Part shown: piece after piece, positions 43,919 through 54,161 of the stretch
Position numbering within the stretch: the stretch's first letter is position 1
How the letters are laid out: every line of letters begins with the position of its first letter
Assembly: GCF_001673635.1 (NCBI RefSeq)
Contig: NZ_LZMH01000085.1
Location: 62,001 to 126,000, forward strand
Reading direction: 5' to 3'
Length of the DNA: 64,000 bases
From: Mycobacterium asiaticum
GTDB lineage: Bacteria; Actinomycetota; Actinomycetes; Mycobacteriales; Mycobacteriaceae
Program-made: the position numbers and the translations under genes
Notes under the pieces: generated by a model
What the model saw: the letters and a program-made list of their open reading frames with translations, nothing else
Told to the model about the DNA's origin: nothing
The model's database searches: none

Positions 43919-43940
43919 TCCGCTGCGGGAGGTGGATTCG

Positions 43941-44417
43941 GTGGACGCGATGAAACTGGCGGGCGGCCTCGCCGACCGAGACCGCTGGACGGCGGCCGAC
44001 TGGTGCCCGATGGAACGGGCGCTGCAGCTGATCGGCACGCATTCGGCGATGGTGCTGCTGCGCGAAGCCTTCTTCGGTGGACGTCGTTTCGACGACCTGG
44101 CCCGCCGCGCGGGGGTGACCGAACAGATCGCAGCCAAGCGCCTGCGGCAGCTCGTGGACGCCGGTTTGCTGGAGAAACAGCCGTACCAACAGGCCGGGCA
44201 GCGCACCCGGTACGAGTACGTGCTCACCCAGCGAGGGCGCGGCCTGTTTCCCGTCCTGATCAGCCTTATCGAATTCGGCAGGCTGCTGCAGGGCGAGTCC
44301 ACCGCGAGCGAGCTGATTCACGACGGCTGCGGCGCTCCTGTCGTCGCGGAAATCCGGTGCGCCGCCGGCCACGAGGTTTCGCTCGCGGACACCGCCATAC
44401 GGATCGCGAAGCGCTGA
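43941..44417 (+). CDS. HxlR-family transcriptional regulator
   Basis: 158 residues from GTG 43941, with GGGAGG about nine bases upstream (GTG 43932 and ATG 43950 are alternatives). The winged helix runs WCPMERALQLIGTHSAMVLL, RRFDDLARRAGVTEQIAAKR and RYEYVLTQRGRGLFPVLISL. A C-terminal HDGCGAPVVAEIRCAAGH resembles a small Cys-containing tail seen in some HxlR proteins. It likely controls the thioesterase-HxlR operon through the 43344-43360 repeat. Confidence 0.9.
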   Translation: MDAMKLAGGLADRDRWTAADWCPMERALQLIGTHSAMVLLREAFFGGRRFDDLARRAGVTEQIAAKRLRQLVDAGLLEKQPYQQAGQRTRYEYVLTQRGRGLFPVLISLIEFGRLLQGESTASELIHDGCGAPVVAEIRCAAGHEVSLADTAIRIAKR

Positions 44418-44596
44418 CTGCCCCAGCTGTGAGCTGTCCGGCCCCGCCCCCGGCGATGTGTCGGAATACACAACGTCGTTTCGCTGTTGTTCACCGTGCG
44501 TGCGGTTGGCTCGCACATGGCTTGGGTAGATATGGGCCGAGCGACCGGACTGTGCACTGAACAGTGGCCGAGAGTCGCATAGACAAAGGACCAGAC

Positions 44597-44761
44597 GTGA
44601 CAGTTTTACCCGATTCGATAGACGGTGGCGCTGAAGTCACCGTGCCCATCATCAGGCCGCGCACCTGCCATGTGCTGCACGTGCACCACCGCAGCACATG
44701 TGGATCCGGCCGGCCGGCCGGAACCCCGCGCCTGATGCAGCGCGGCCTCGAGCGCTGCTGA
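44597..44761 (+). CDS. Candidate small Cys/His-rich protein
   Basis: 54 residues from GTG 44597, with AAAGGA six bases upstream. The sequence begins VTVLPDSIDGGAEVTVPIIR and has the segment CHVLHVHHRSTC and a C-terminal Cys. No family is recognised. It is the only supported reading frame in the 360 bp between the HxlR gene and the convergent CGNR gene, and an ACTGT/ACAGT repeat lies upstream at about 44549-44565. It could be a real metal-binding or regulatory peptide, or chance. Confidence 0.35.
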   Translation: MTVLPDSIDGGAEVTVPIIRPRTCHVLHVHHRSTCGSGRPAGTPRLMQRGLERC

Positions 44762-44781
44762 GCTAAGACGAAGCTGCTGAC

Positions 44782-45369
44782 CTAAGACGAGGAAGTCGTT
44801 TCCGCGGCGCGACGCCGCGCGCGGGACGCCCGCAGGTTTGCGGCGTTTCCGCATATCTTCACGTCATGCCACACGCCGCTATTGTTCTTCGACCGGTCGT
44901 AGAAAGTCGACGGGCAATGGGGATTGCGGCAGCGCTTGACGCGGCGCCACTCGCCGAGTACTTGGCTGCGCAGCACCTCTGACCACAGCACGGAGGCAAG
45001 CCAGCGCCAGCCGTTGCCGACCGGTTCCAGCCGTACCTCGCCGCCCTCGGACACAGCGAACGACGCCGAGGCCGGCGGGCCGCCCGGGGCGACCGGCTCA
45101 CCTGCGACCATTCCGGCGATCTTGGTGCGCAAAGCCCTGAGCCTGGCCAGGTCAGCTTCCCCCAACTCGGGCGGTCCGGCGTCCACGCCGCTCAAAGCCG
45201 ACCAGGTCTTGATGGCCTTCGTGGTCCAACGATTGGCCAGGGCGGTATCGGCCAGCAAGTCCTTGCCGTAGTCACCGATGCCCGTGGTGTTGAGAAAGTC
45301 CTGCACCAATCCCAGCCCGCCTGGGGCCGGCTCGAGTCCATAGCGCTGTGACGCATACCACCGAGACAT
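44782..45369 (-). CDS. CGNR zinc-finger domain protein (putative stress-response regulator)
   Basis: 195 residues. The N-terminal part (GLGLVQDFLNTTGIGDYGKD) is the ABATE/DUF1470-type domain, and the C-terminal zinc finger reads CRNPHCPSTFYDRSKN then CGNAANLRASRARRR, with four Cys and the CGN motif. Such proteins are thought to be DNA-binding regulators. It is divergent from an SDR gene 85 bp away, its probable target. Confidence 0.9.
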   Translation of the reverse strand: MSRWYASQRYGLEPAPGGLGLVQDFLNTTGIGDYGKDLLADTALANRWTTKAIKTWSALSGVDAGPPELGEADLARLRALRTKIAGMVAGEPVAPGGPPASASFAVSEGGEVRLEPVGNGWRWLASVLWSEVLRSQVLGEWRRVKRCRNPHCPSTFYDRSKNNSGVWHDVKICGNAANLRASRARRRAAETTSSS

Positions 45370-45454
45370 ATGTAAAGCCTACTTGCCTATGTCGCAGGGG
45401 TCAACTAACCTGACAGAGGTAAAAGCTTAATGCCTACGTCAGGAAGAAGTGGTC

Positions 45455-46147
45455 ATGCTCAGCATCAAGGGTTCGACGGCAGTGGTGACCGGCGGACAGC
45501 GCGGACTCGGCAAGGCGATCGTGAACGAACTACTGGAGCGAGGTGCGGCGAAGGTGTACGCCACCGCCCGGGTGCCGCAGGACAGCACCGATCCTCGGGT
45601 GGTAAGCGTGCCCCTTGACGTCACCGATGCGGATTCCGTTGCGGCATTGGCGAACTCGGCGCTGGACGCACAGATCGTGATCAACAATGCCGGCATCGCC
45701 GGCGGGCACAGCCTGCTCGACGACGATTTCGACGAGATCCGCGCGATCTTCGAGACCAACCTGTTCGGTGCGCTTCGGGTTGCCCGGGCCTTCGCGCCGA
45801 TCCTGGCCGACAACGGCGGCGGTGCGCTGGTGGACATTCATTCGGTGCTGTCCTGGTTGGGCGGCTACGGCGCCTATGGCGCCTCCAAAGCCGCTTTCTG
45901 GTCCGTCACCAATTCGTTGCGCGTGGAACTGGACAAGCAGGGGACGCTGGTCACCGGTGTCCACCTCGGCTTCACCGACACCGACATGATCGCCGACGTC
46001 CGTGCGCCGAAGAACGACCCGGGTCAGGTCGCCCGCGACATCCTCGATGCGGTGGAGCGCGGCGACGCCGAGGTGCTGGCCGACGAGCTCACCCGCCGGG
46101 TCAAAGCGTCCCTGTCCGGACCGGTCGAGGCCCTGCAAGCCCGCTAG
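45455..46147 (+). CDS. Short-chain dehydrogenase/reductase
   Basis: 230 residues from ATG 45455; AGGAAG lies about eight bases upstream, and GTG 45449 is also in frame. It shows the cofactor motif VVTGGQRGLGKAI, NNAGIAG, Ser in DIHSVLSWLG and the catalytic YGASKAAFW. It is divergent from the CGNR regulator and is followed closely by an SRPBCC fragment and another SDR. Confidence 0.92.
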   Translation: MLSIKGSTAVVTGGQRGLGKAIVNELLERGAAKVYATARVPQDSTDPRVVSVPLDVTDADSVAALANSALDAQIVINNAGIAGGHSLLDDDFDEIRAIFETNLFGALRVARAFAPILADNGGGALVDIHSVLSWLGGYGAYGASKAAFWSVTNSLRVELDKQGTLVTGVHLGFTDTDMIADVRAPKNDPGQVARDILDAVERGDAEVLADELTRRVKASLSGPVEALQAR

Positions 46148-46157
46148 CATTCGCTGC

Positions 46158-46304
46158 ATGCCGCAACGCGCCGAGCGGATCGTGACCGCTACCCGTCAGA
46201 TCGCCGCCGGCGCGGACCGGATCTTCGAGCTCATCGCCGATCCCGCCCGTCAGCCGACCTGGGACGGTAACGACAACCTCGCAACCATCGCGGAGGCGGG
46301 TTAG
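46158..46304 (+). pseudogene. Truncated SRPBCC-family protein (N-terminal fragment)
   Basis: 48 residues (MPQRAERIVTATRQIAAGAD, then RIFELIADPARQPTWDGND) match only the first quarter of a START/SRPBCC protein and stop at TAG 46302. The codon before the break fits the family (AEAG), where Gln often follows, so CAG to TAG is possible, but the following sequence does not continue the fold. The rest of the domain seems deleted before the next SDR gene at 46325. Confidence 0.5.
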
Positions 46305-46324
46305 GTGCGAGTACGTTCACTGCC

Positions 46325-47137
46325 ATGGCTCTCCCACCAGCAGGAAATGATCGCGTTGCCGTCGTCACCGGTGCCTCGTCGGGCATCGGCGAACAATTCG
46401 CCCGGATCCTGACCGAGCGCGGCCATCAGGTGGTGCTGGTGGCGCGCAGCGCCAGCCGGCTGGCCGAGATCGCCGAACGGTTGGGTCCCAAAGCCCGGCC
46501 GCTGCCCGCGGATCTCTCGGACCGGGCGGCCCGGGCCGGCCTGCTGGACCGGATCGCTGATCTCGGCCTGACTCCCGAGATCCTGATCAACAATGCGGGG
46601 CTGTCCACGCTGGGCGTCGTCGCCAAATCCGTTCCGGAGGACGAACTCAACCTCGTCGAGGTAGATGTGGCCGCCGTGGTCGATCTGTGTAGCAGATTCC
46701 TCCCGGGCATGGTCGACCGACGCCGGGGCGCCATCCTCAACGTGGCATCCGTGGCGGCATTCGGCCCGCTGCCCGGGCAGGCGGCCTACGGTGCGGCCAA
46801 GGCATTCGTGCTGTCCTACTCGCACAGCTTGCGTGGGGAACTGCGCGGCACCGGCGTGTCCGTGACGGCATTGTGCCCGGGGCCGGTGGACACCGGGTTC
46901 GGCGAGGCAGCCGGTTTCACCAAGGAGGAAGCCGAATCCGCGTTGCCCAAGGTGATGTGGATTCCGGCCGATCGGGTGGCGAAGGCCGGAATAGACGGAC
47001 TCGCGGCCGGCAAGGCCGTCGTCGTCCCCGGCCTGGCCAACCGCATATCCGCGGGACTGTTCCGGGTGGCGCCGCCGGAACTGATGCTGCCGTTCCTGGC
47101 GAAAAACCATCCGGGCGTCAAGCGCGCCCTGGCGTAA
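46325..47137 (+). CDS. Short-chain dehydrogenase/reductase
   Basis: 270 residues. It shows VVTGASSGIGEQFARILTER, NNAGLSTLG, VASVAAFG for the Ser and YGAAKAFVLS for the catalytic Tyr/Lys; the C-terminal half (MWIPADRVAKAGIDGLAAGK, FRVAPPELMLPFLAKNHPGV) is that of DltE/YqjQ-type SDRs acting on lipid or steroid-like substrates. It converges on the sigma factor gene with 6 bp between stops. Confidence 0.92.
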   Translation: MALPPAGNDRVAVVTGASSGIGEQFARILTERGHQVVLVARSASRLAEIAERLGPKARPLPADLSDRAARAGLLDRIADLGLTPEILINNAGLSTLGVVAKSVPEDELNLVEVDVAAVVDLCSRFLPGMVDRRRGAILNVASVAAFGPLPGQAAYGAAKAFVLSYSHSLRGELRGTGVSVTALCPGPVDTGFGEAAGFTKEEAESALPKVMWIPADRVAKAGIDGLAAGKAVVVPGLANRISAGLFRVAPPELMLPFLAKNHPGVKRALA

Positions 47138-47143
47138 TCGGGT

Positions 47144-47692
47144 TTAACCTGCCTGGTTGCCTTCGTTGGCCGCCCGCAGCAGGTCGTCGCGGGCCCGCGC
47201 CACCCGTGATCGCACGGTGCCGATGGGGCAGCCGCTGATCTCGGCCGCCTCGGCGTAGGACAGGCCCAGTATCTGCGTCAAGATCAGCGCCTCGCGGCGC
47301 TGCGCGTCCAAGCCGTCGATCAGCAGGCGGACCTCCACCATGTTCTCGATCCGGCTGCCACGACGGGCGGACCCGGCCGCGGCATCGAAATCTGTGACAT
47401 GCGTGGTTCGGGGCCGGCTGGAATTGTGCCGGATCTGGTCGACAACCACCCGTCGGGCTATGGACAGCAGCCAGGTGCGAGCACTGGAGCGTCCGGCGAA
47501 GCGGGGCAGCGCGCCGATTGCCCGCAGGAATGTCTCCTGGGTCAGGTCGTCGGCACTTGCCGGGTCGGCCAGATAGGCAACCATCCGCCACACGTCGCGT
47601 TGGGTGGCTTGGATGAATTGAGTGAGCGCGGCCCGGTCACCTCGTCCGGCGCACTTGGCGAGGTGGGTAATTTGATCCTCGTCGGCACCCAC
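47144..47692 (-). CDS. sigC: ECF sigma factor, SigC-like
   Basis: 182 residues from GTG 47692. Region 2 contains FIQATQRDVWRMVAYLADPA and DDLTQETFLRAIGALPRFAG, followed by RSSARTWLLSIARRVVVDQI. Region 4 contains QRREALILTQILGLSYAEAA and GCPIGTVRSRVARARDDLLR. From memory these blocks are very close to M. tuberculosis SigC (Rv2069, 185 residues), which likewise lacks the extra C-terminal domain of other ECF factors. There, SigC is tied to copper nutritional immunity and the nrp operon, but its gene lies far from that locus. Here it is divergent from ctpA, 92 bp away. It may be SigC itself or a close paralogue. Confidence 0.85.
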   Translation of the reverse strand: MGADEDQITHLAKCAGRGDRAALTQFIQATQRDVWRMVAYLADPASADDLTQETFLRAIGALPRFAGRSSARTWLLSIARRVVVDQIRHNSSRPRTTHVTDFDAAAGSARRGSRIENMVEVRLLIDGLDAQRREALILTQILGLSYAEAAEISGCPIGTVRSRVARARDDLLRAANEGNQAG

Positions 47693-47720
47693 GTTTGTAG
47701 AGACTAGGCCATATCCGGTC

Positions 47721-47747
47721 GGAACTAATGAGCGAGCTCCGACGACT
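47721..47747 (+). promoter_or_regulatory. Putative ECF (SigC-type) promoter of ctpA: GGAAC-N17-CGACT
   Basis: GGAAC at 47721-47725 and CGACT at 47743-47747 are separated by 17 bp and lie 37 bp before the ctpA start. The same two boxes with the same spacing precede the anti-sigma-like gene (50741-50767, other strand) and PPE1 (51618-51644). The -35 resembles the usual ECF GGAAC. Confidence 0.7.
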
Positions 47748-47784
47748 GTTCTCTAGACATGGTCAGGGGAGATGAGGAGTCAGG

Positions 47785-50058
<2,274 letters not shown>

Positions 50059-50740
50059 CCGCGCCGCCGCCCGCGAGATGCGTTCTGCGGTAAAACAATA
50101 TCGGGCTCCGAGGCGGCGCTGGACGGTGTCGGTCCGCGCGAGTCGCCGCTTCGCCACACCACGGTTGCCAGGATTGCGCCGATCACGACCGGCACATGGG
50201 TCAGCACCCGAGCGGCCGTGACGGCGCCGGACAGTGAATCAAGCACCACATACACCGTCAGCACCCCGACGTACGCCGCCGACACCGCGGCCAGACCGGC
50301 CGCGGCCCGCGGCCACACGGCCGCAACGATCATCACCACCGCCAGCGCTATCGACCACGAGGTCGACTCGTTGAGCAGGTGGCCGCCCGGTGCGACACCG
50401 TGGTGGTCGGGCAGTCCGACGCTCACACCGAATCCCTGGGCGCCGGCCAGCGCCAACTGGGCCAGTCCAACCCCCAGCAACGCCCAGCGCTGCCAACTAG
50501 CTCGTGCCCGCCCCGGCGCCGGCGCCTCGGGTCCGAACGGGCCCACCGGCGTGATCACCGGCCGGGACCGCACCAGGCGGCGCAGCAGGTCGGCTTGATC
50601 ACTCACCTGGCCGAACCAGTCTCGGCACGCCCCGCATTCGGCGAGGTGTTCGTCCACCCGCACCGACGGCACGGGCTCGCGCTCGCCGTCGATCCGGGCC
50701 GACAGCGCTTCGCGCGCCACCTCACAATCCATATCTCTAT

Positions 50741-50767
50741 AGTCGCGCAAAAGGGGCCCGATGTTCC
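50741..50767 (-). promoter_or_regulatory. Putative ECF (SigC-type) promoter of the anti-sigma-like gene: GGAAC-N17-CGACT
   Basis: On the minus strand GGAAC (50767-50763) is followed after 17 bp by CGACT (50745-50741). Eight bases further on is ATG 50732, fitting leaderless transcription. Boxes and spacing are identical to those before ctpA and PPE1. Confidence 0.7.
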
Positions 50768-50786
50768 CGGCAACCCGACACACCGC

Positions 50787-51596
50787 TCAACCGAAGTCGA
50801 CGAGGTTGGTGGGCGCGCGGAACTTCCTGAGCGCAGAAATTCGGTAGGCCAGCGGAATAACGCTGCGCAGCAGCAATCCACGCCCCGGCGGAGCCGGCAA
50901 CTCGCGCACCGCCCGGACGCCGGGAACGGCACGCAGTTCCGCATAACGGTCGGCGGTGAACCAGAACGGCATCGGCGGCGCCGTGTAGTGCTCACTGAGC
51001 CTGAAGCCTCGTCGCTGCGAATACACACTGAGAATTCGAGGAACGCTGTCGAACACGAGCCGCCCGTTCGGAAATCGTCTGGCGCACCGCTCGATCAGGT
51101 CGAACACCTCCGCGCGCTGCAGATACTGGAAGAGGCCCTCGGCCGTGATCAACACACCGCAACTGTTGTCGACCGCCTCCATCCAGGAGTAGTCGAGCGC
51201 GGACTGAGCACGGTACTGCAGGCGGTCGGTTGCCGGAAGCAACTGCCGACGCAATTGCACGATCGGCTCGAGGTCCACCGATAACCACGTCAGCTGCCCG
51301 TTGTCCACGCGCCAGAAGCTGGTTTGCAGGCCCTCGGCCAGGGCAACCACCGTGGCGCGCGGATGAGCAGCCAGGAACTCCCGGGTGGCGTTGTCGAAAG
51401 CCAAGGCGCGCAGAGCCGTTGCCTGATGGGTGCGGCCGAAGTGCGCGTAGTCGTAGTCGATGCTGTCGCGAAGTTTGATGGCCATCGGGTCGTCGATGAT
51501 GCCGTCGGGCCGGGCGGCCTCGGTTGCCCGCTGATGCAGCGTGAGCAACGCGGTCTCCGAAACACCGTCCAGGTGACGGCCGTCGACGGTCGGCAT
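50787..51596 (-). CDS. Class I SAM-dependent methyltransferase (leucine carboxyl methyltransferase-like)
   Basis: 269 residues. VSETALLTLHQRATEAARPD, DPMAIKLRDSIDYDYAHFG and FLAAHPRATVVALAEGLQTS are typical of the LCM/Ppm-type methyltransferases near polyketide and nonribosomal peptide clusters; the acidic loop is WLSVDLEPI. It methylates a carboxyl or hydroxyl group. It is divergent from PPE1, in the interval that in M. tuberculosis is occupied by Rv0094c-Rv0095c, and might modify the product of the adjacent NRPS operon, though nothing in sequence proves this. Confidence 0.85.
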   Translation of the reverse strand: MPTVDGRHLDGVSETALLTLHQRATEAARPDGIIDDPMAIKLRDSIDYDYAHFGRTHQATALRALAFDNATREFLAAHPRATVVALAEGLQTSFWRVDNGQLTWLSVDLEPIVQLRRQLLPATDRLQYRAQSALDYSWMEAVDNSCGVLITAEGLFQYLQRAEVFDLIERCARRFPNGRLVFDSVPRILSVYSQRRGFRLSEHYTAPPMPFWFTADRYAELRAVPGVRAVRELPAPPGRGLLLRSVIPLAYRISALRKFRAPTNLVDFG

Positions 51597-51617
51597 GGAT
51601 CCGACTGTACTGATCAG

Positions 51618-51644
51618 GGAACTTTCGGCCAGCCCCGGACGACT
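51618..51644 (+). promoter_or_regulatory. Putative ECF (SigC-type) promoter of the PPE1-nrp operon: GGAAC-N17-CGACT
   Basis: GGAAC (51618-51622) and CGACT (51640-51644) have the same 17-bp spacing as at ctpA and the anti-sigma-like gene. The element lies 60 bp before the PPE1 start and would drive the isonitrile-lipopeptide operon. Confidence 0.7.
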
Positions 51645-51704
51645 ATCTCAGACGACCGAGCAAACCTATTCCCCGGAGGTGGCAACCTGACCGGCCCGAT
51701 ATGG

Positions 51705-53078
51705 ATGGCGATGCCCCCTGAGGTGCATTCGTCATTGTTGAGCGCCGGGCCCGGGCCGGGGTCACTGCTTGCTGCCGGCGCCCAGTGGCGTGAACTCAGC
51801 GAGCACTATGGACACGCGGCCGCCGAGTTGCGCCGGGTGCTGACCGAGGTGGCAGCCGGCGTCTGGCAGGGCGCCAGTGCCGCGGAATATGTTGCCGCAC
51901 ACGGCCCGTATCTGGCCTGGCTGGACCAAGCCGCGCTGGACAGCGCCATTGCAGCAGCACAGCATGAGGCGGCGGCGGCCGCCTACGATAGCGCACTGGC
52001 CGCCATGCCCACGCTGATCGAGCTGGCCACCAACCACGCGGTGCACGGTGTCCTGGTCGCAACGAACTTCTTCGGCCTCAACACCATGGCGATCGCACTC
52101 AACGAAGGCGATTACGCCCGGATGTGGGTGCAGGCCGCCGACACCATGGCCGGCTACCAAGCCACCGCGGCGGCGGCGAACTCGGCGGTGCCGGCGCTCC
52201 AACCCGCGCCGCCCATCCTCGCGTCCGACTCGATCACGCCGCTGGTCGACAACCTGACCGATTTCCTGGCCGACCCGTACAAGTACTTCTTGGAGTTCTT
52301 CCAGCAGTTCGGACTGAGCCCGGCCAGCACCGTTGCGCTGGCTGTGATCGCGCTGCTCCTCTACGACATCCTCTGGTACCCGTACTACGCCTCGTATTCC
52401 CTTCTGCTGCTACCGTTCTTCACTCCCGCACTCAGCGCCCTGGGCGCCCTGAACGCGCTCAACGGCGGGTGGCTCCTCGGGCCGTTACCGGATGCGCCGG
52501 CCACCGCGGTCACCGCCGCACCGGCTCAGCGGATCAGCCACGAAACCATCGGGACCCCGGTGGCGCCCGTCGCCGCGAGCGCGGCCGGCGCGGTCCCGCA
52601 CAGCGGCACGTCCACACCGGCCCCGACGTCCCCGACCACGGTCGCCACCGGCGCACCAGCGCCCGGCCTCGGCTACGCCGTGCCGGGCATGCCGCCATCC
52701 GGTGTCGGGTTCGGACCGAGGGCTGCTACGGCGGCCACCGCTACTGTGGGAAACCCCGTGGAGGCTTGTGCCGCAGCGCGAATGGACCGCACCGGCAGCG
52801 CTCGTCGCCGTAGCCGCGGCAAACGCGACGCCGTGCTACGCGGGTATCGGGACGAGTTCCTCGACGCGTCGATGGACGGCCCCGCCGGTGACGGGTGGGC
52901 CGAGGCGACAGTAAGTACCGTGGGTGCCGGTCCACTCGGTTTCACCGGCACCATGCCTAAAAACTCAAGTGCACCAGCCGGATTGGTGCAGTGCGCGGCC
53001 AGCGACACCAGCACGACGGTCCCGCTGCTGCCGGCCGGTTGGGACACCCCGGACGGACAGTCGGCGGGGCGACGATGA
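51705..53078 (+). CDS. PPE1: PPE-family protein PPE1
   Basis: 457 residues from ATG 51705 (MAMPPEVHSSLLSAGPGPGS). The PPE domain covers about 1-170, with VWQGASAAEYVAAHGPYLAW and NFFGLNTMAIALNEGDYARM. The central part PYKYFLEFFQQFGLSP and LLLYDILWYPYYASYSLLLL plus the C-terminal RGYRDEFLDA block match M. tuberculosis PPE1 (Rv0096, 463 residues) closely as I recall it. PPE1 is the first gene of the nrp operon there too. A role in uptake or display of the metallophore across the outer membrane has been suggested by context, not proven. Confidence 0.92.
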   Translation: MAMPPEVHSSLLSAGPGPGSLLAAGAQWRELSEHYGHAAAELRRVLTEVAAGVWQGASAAEYVAAHGPYLAWLDQAALDSAIAAAQHEAAAAAYDSALAAMPTLIELATNHAVHGVLVATNFFGLNTMAIALNEGDYARMWVQAADTMAGYQATAAAANSAVPALQPAPPILASDSITPLVDNLTDFLADPYKYFLEFFQQFGLSPASTVALAVIALLLYDILWYPYYASYSLLLLPFFTPALSALGALNALNGGWLLGPLPDAPATAVTAAPAQRISHETIGTPVAPVAASAAGAVPHSGTSTPAPTSPTTVATGAPAPGLGYAVPGMPPSGVGFGPRAATAATATVGNPVEACAAARMDRTGSARRRSRGKRDAVLRGYRDEFLDASMDGPAGDGWAEATVSTVGAGPLGFTGTMPKNSSAPAGLVQCAASDTSTTVPLLPAGWDTPDGQSAGRR

Positions 53079-53230
53079 CGCAGACCCTGCTGGTGACCCC
53101 AAGGATCCGTCAAGAATGCACCAAGGATCCGCCAAGCAACCGGTGGCAGATTCCTCCCATTACGAACGTTGAGTCGCCGCCGATCCGGCAGCCGGCTCAC
53201 CAAGGGGGTTTGCATCACGACAGACATTGA
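53075..53230 (+). CDS. Candidate small protein coupled to PPE1
   Basis: 51 residues from ATG 53075, which overlaps the PPE1 stop (ATGA). The sequence starts MTQTLLVTPRIRQECTKDPP and is rich in Pro, Gln and His towards the end (AHQGGLHHDRH); no family is recognised. It contains two tandem copies of a 16-bp repeat. The overlap and position inside a tightly packed operon argue for translation, but codon use is not convincing and chance is quite possible. Confidence 0.3.
   Translation: MTQTLLVTPRIRQECTKDPPSNRWQIPPITNVESPPIRQPAHQGGLHHDRH
53099..53136. repeat. Tandem direct repeat in the gap between PPE1 and the oxidase gene
   Basis: CCAAGGATCCGTCAAG (53099-53114) recurs as CCAAGGATCCGCCAAG (53121-53136), one mismatch, 22 bp apart. 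The surrounding gap (53079-53291, 213 bp) is much longer than I recall for the M. tuberculosis counterpart. Function unknown. Confidence 0.6.
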
Positions 53231-53291
53231 TTTCCAGTACATTTCGCGCCGCTCAGGCGTGCGCCCATTCAACGACTGAAAGAACAATCCC

Positions 53292-54161
53292 ATGACTCTC
53301 AACGTCAAAGGCGAGGGACTCGGAGCTCAGGTCACCGGCCTGGATCCGCAGAACCTCGAGCACATATCCACCGAGGAAATCCGGGACATCGTCTATACCC
53401 ACAAGCTGGTGGTGCTGAAAGATGTCCACCCCTCGCCCGAGCAATTCATCCAACTCGGCCGACTCGTCGGTGAAATCATTCCGTATTACGAGCCGCTGTA
53501 CCACCACAAGGACCATCCCGAGATTTTCGTCTCCTCCACGGAGGAGGGGCAGGGGGTCCCCAAGACGGGTGCTTTCTGGCATATCGACTACATGTTCATG
53601 CCGGAGCCGTTCGCATTCTCCATGGTGCTGCCCCTGACGGTGCCAGGACACGACCGCGGAACCTACTTCATCGATCTCGCCAAGGTGTGGAACTCCATTC
53701 CGGACGCCAAGCAGCGCCCGGTCCGCGGGACGTTCAGCACCCATGATCCACGGCGCCACATCAAGATTCGGCCACGTGACGTCTACAAGCCCATCGGTGA
53801 AGTGTGGGATGAGATCAACCGGACTACGCCGCCCATCCAGTGGCCGACGGTGATCAGACACCCACACACGGGTGAAGAGATCCTCTACATCTGCGCCACG
53901 GGCACCACCAAGATCAGGGACAAAGACGGTAACGTGCTCGACCCGGCGATCCTGCAAGAACTGATGGAAGCCACGGGTCAGCTTGATACCGAATACAAGT
54001 CACCTTTCATTCACACTCAGCACTACGAAGTCGGCGACATCATCTTGTGGGACAACCGCGTGCTGATGCACCGTGCCAAACACGGTACCGCCAACGGCCA
54101 CTTAACCACTCACCGTCTGACCATGATGGACGGACTCGAAACACCAGGATATCCAGTATGA
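53292..54161 (+). CDS. Fe(II)/2-oxoglutarate-dependent oxidase, isonitrile-forming (Rv0097/ScoE-like)
   Basis: 289 residues with the TauD fold. The iron triad is His97 and Asp99 in FWHIDYMF and His260 in DNRVLMHRA, with Arg275 (THRLTM) placed to bind 2-oxoglutarate. The residue after Asp99 is Tyr100, as in ScoE, which binds the substrate. In the Streptomyces Sco and M. marinum Mma pathways this enzyme oxidatively decarboxylates the N-carboxymethyl (glycine-derived) group of a 3-aminoacyl intermediate to an isonitrile. The stop overlaps the fcoT start (ATGA). Confidence 0.92.
   Translation: MTLNVKGEGLGAQVTGLDPQNLEHISTEEIRDIVYTHKLVVLKDVHPSPEQFIQLGRLVGEIIPYYEPLYHHKDHPEIFVSSTEEGQGVPKTGAFWHIDYMFMPEPFAFSMVLPLTVPGHDRGTYFIDLAKVWNSIPDAKQRPVRGTFSTHDPRRHIKIRPRDVYKPIGEVWDEINRTTPPIQWPTVIRHPHTGEEILYICATGTTKIRDKDGNVLDPAILQELMEATGQLDTEYKSPFIHTQHYEVGDIILWDNRVLMHRAKHGTANGHLTTHRLTMMDGLETPGYPV

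Noticed and set aside
47693..47784. A GGAAC-N17-CGACT element for the sigma factor gene itself
   Set aside because: The minus strand of the gap has no match with correct boxes and spacing, so autoregulation by this motif is not claimed.
51324..51704. Longer N-terminus for PPE1 (frame open from 51324)
   Set aside because: PPE proteins begin with the MxxPPE block. The extension overlaps the divergent methyltransferase and the promoter element.
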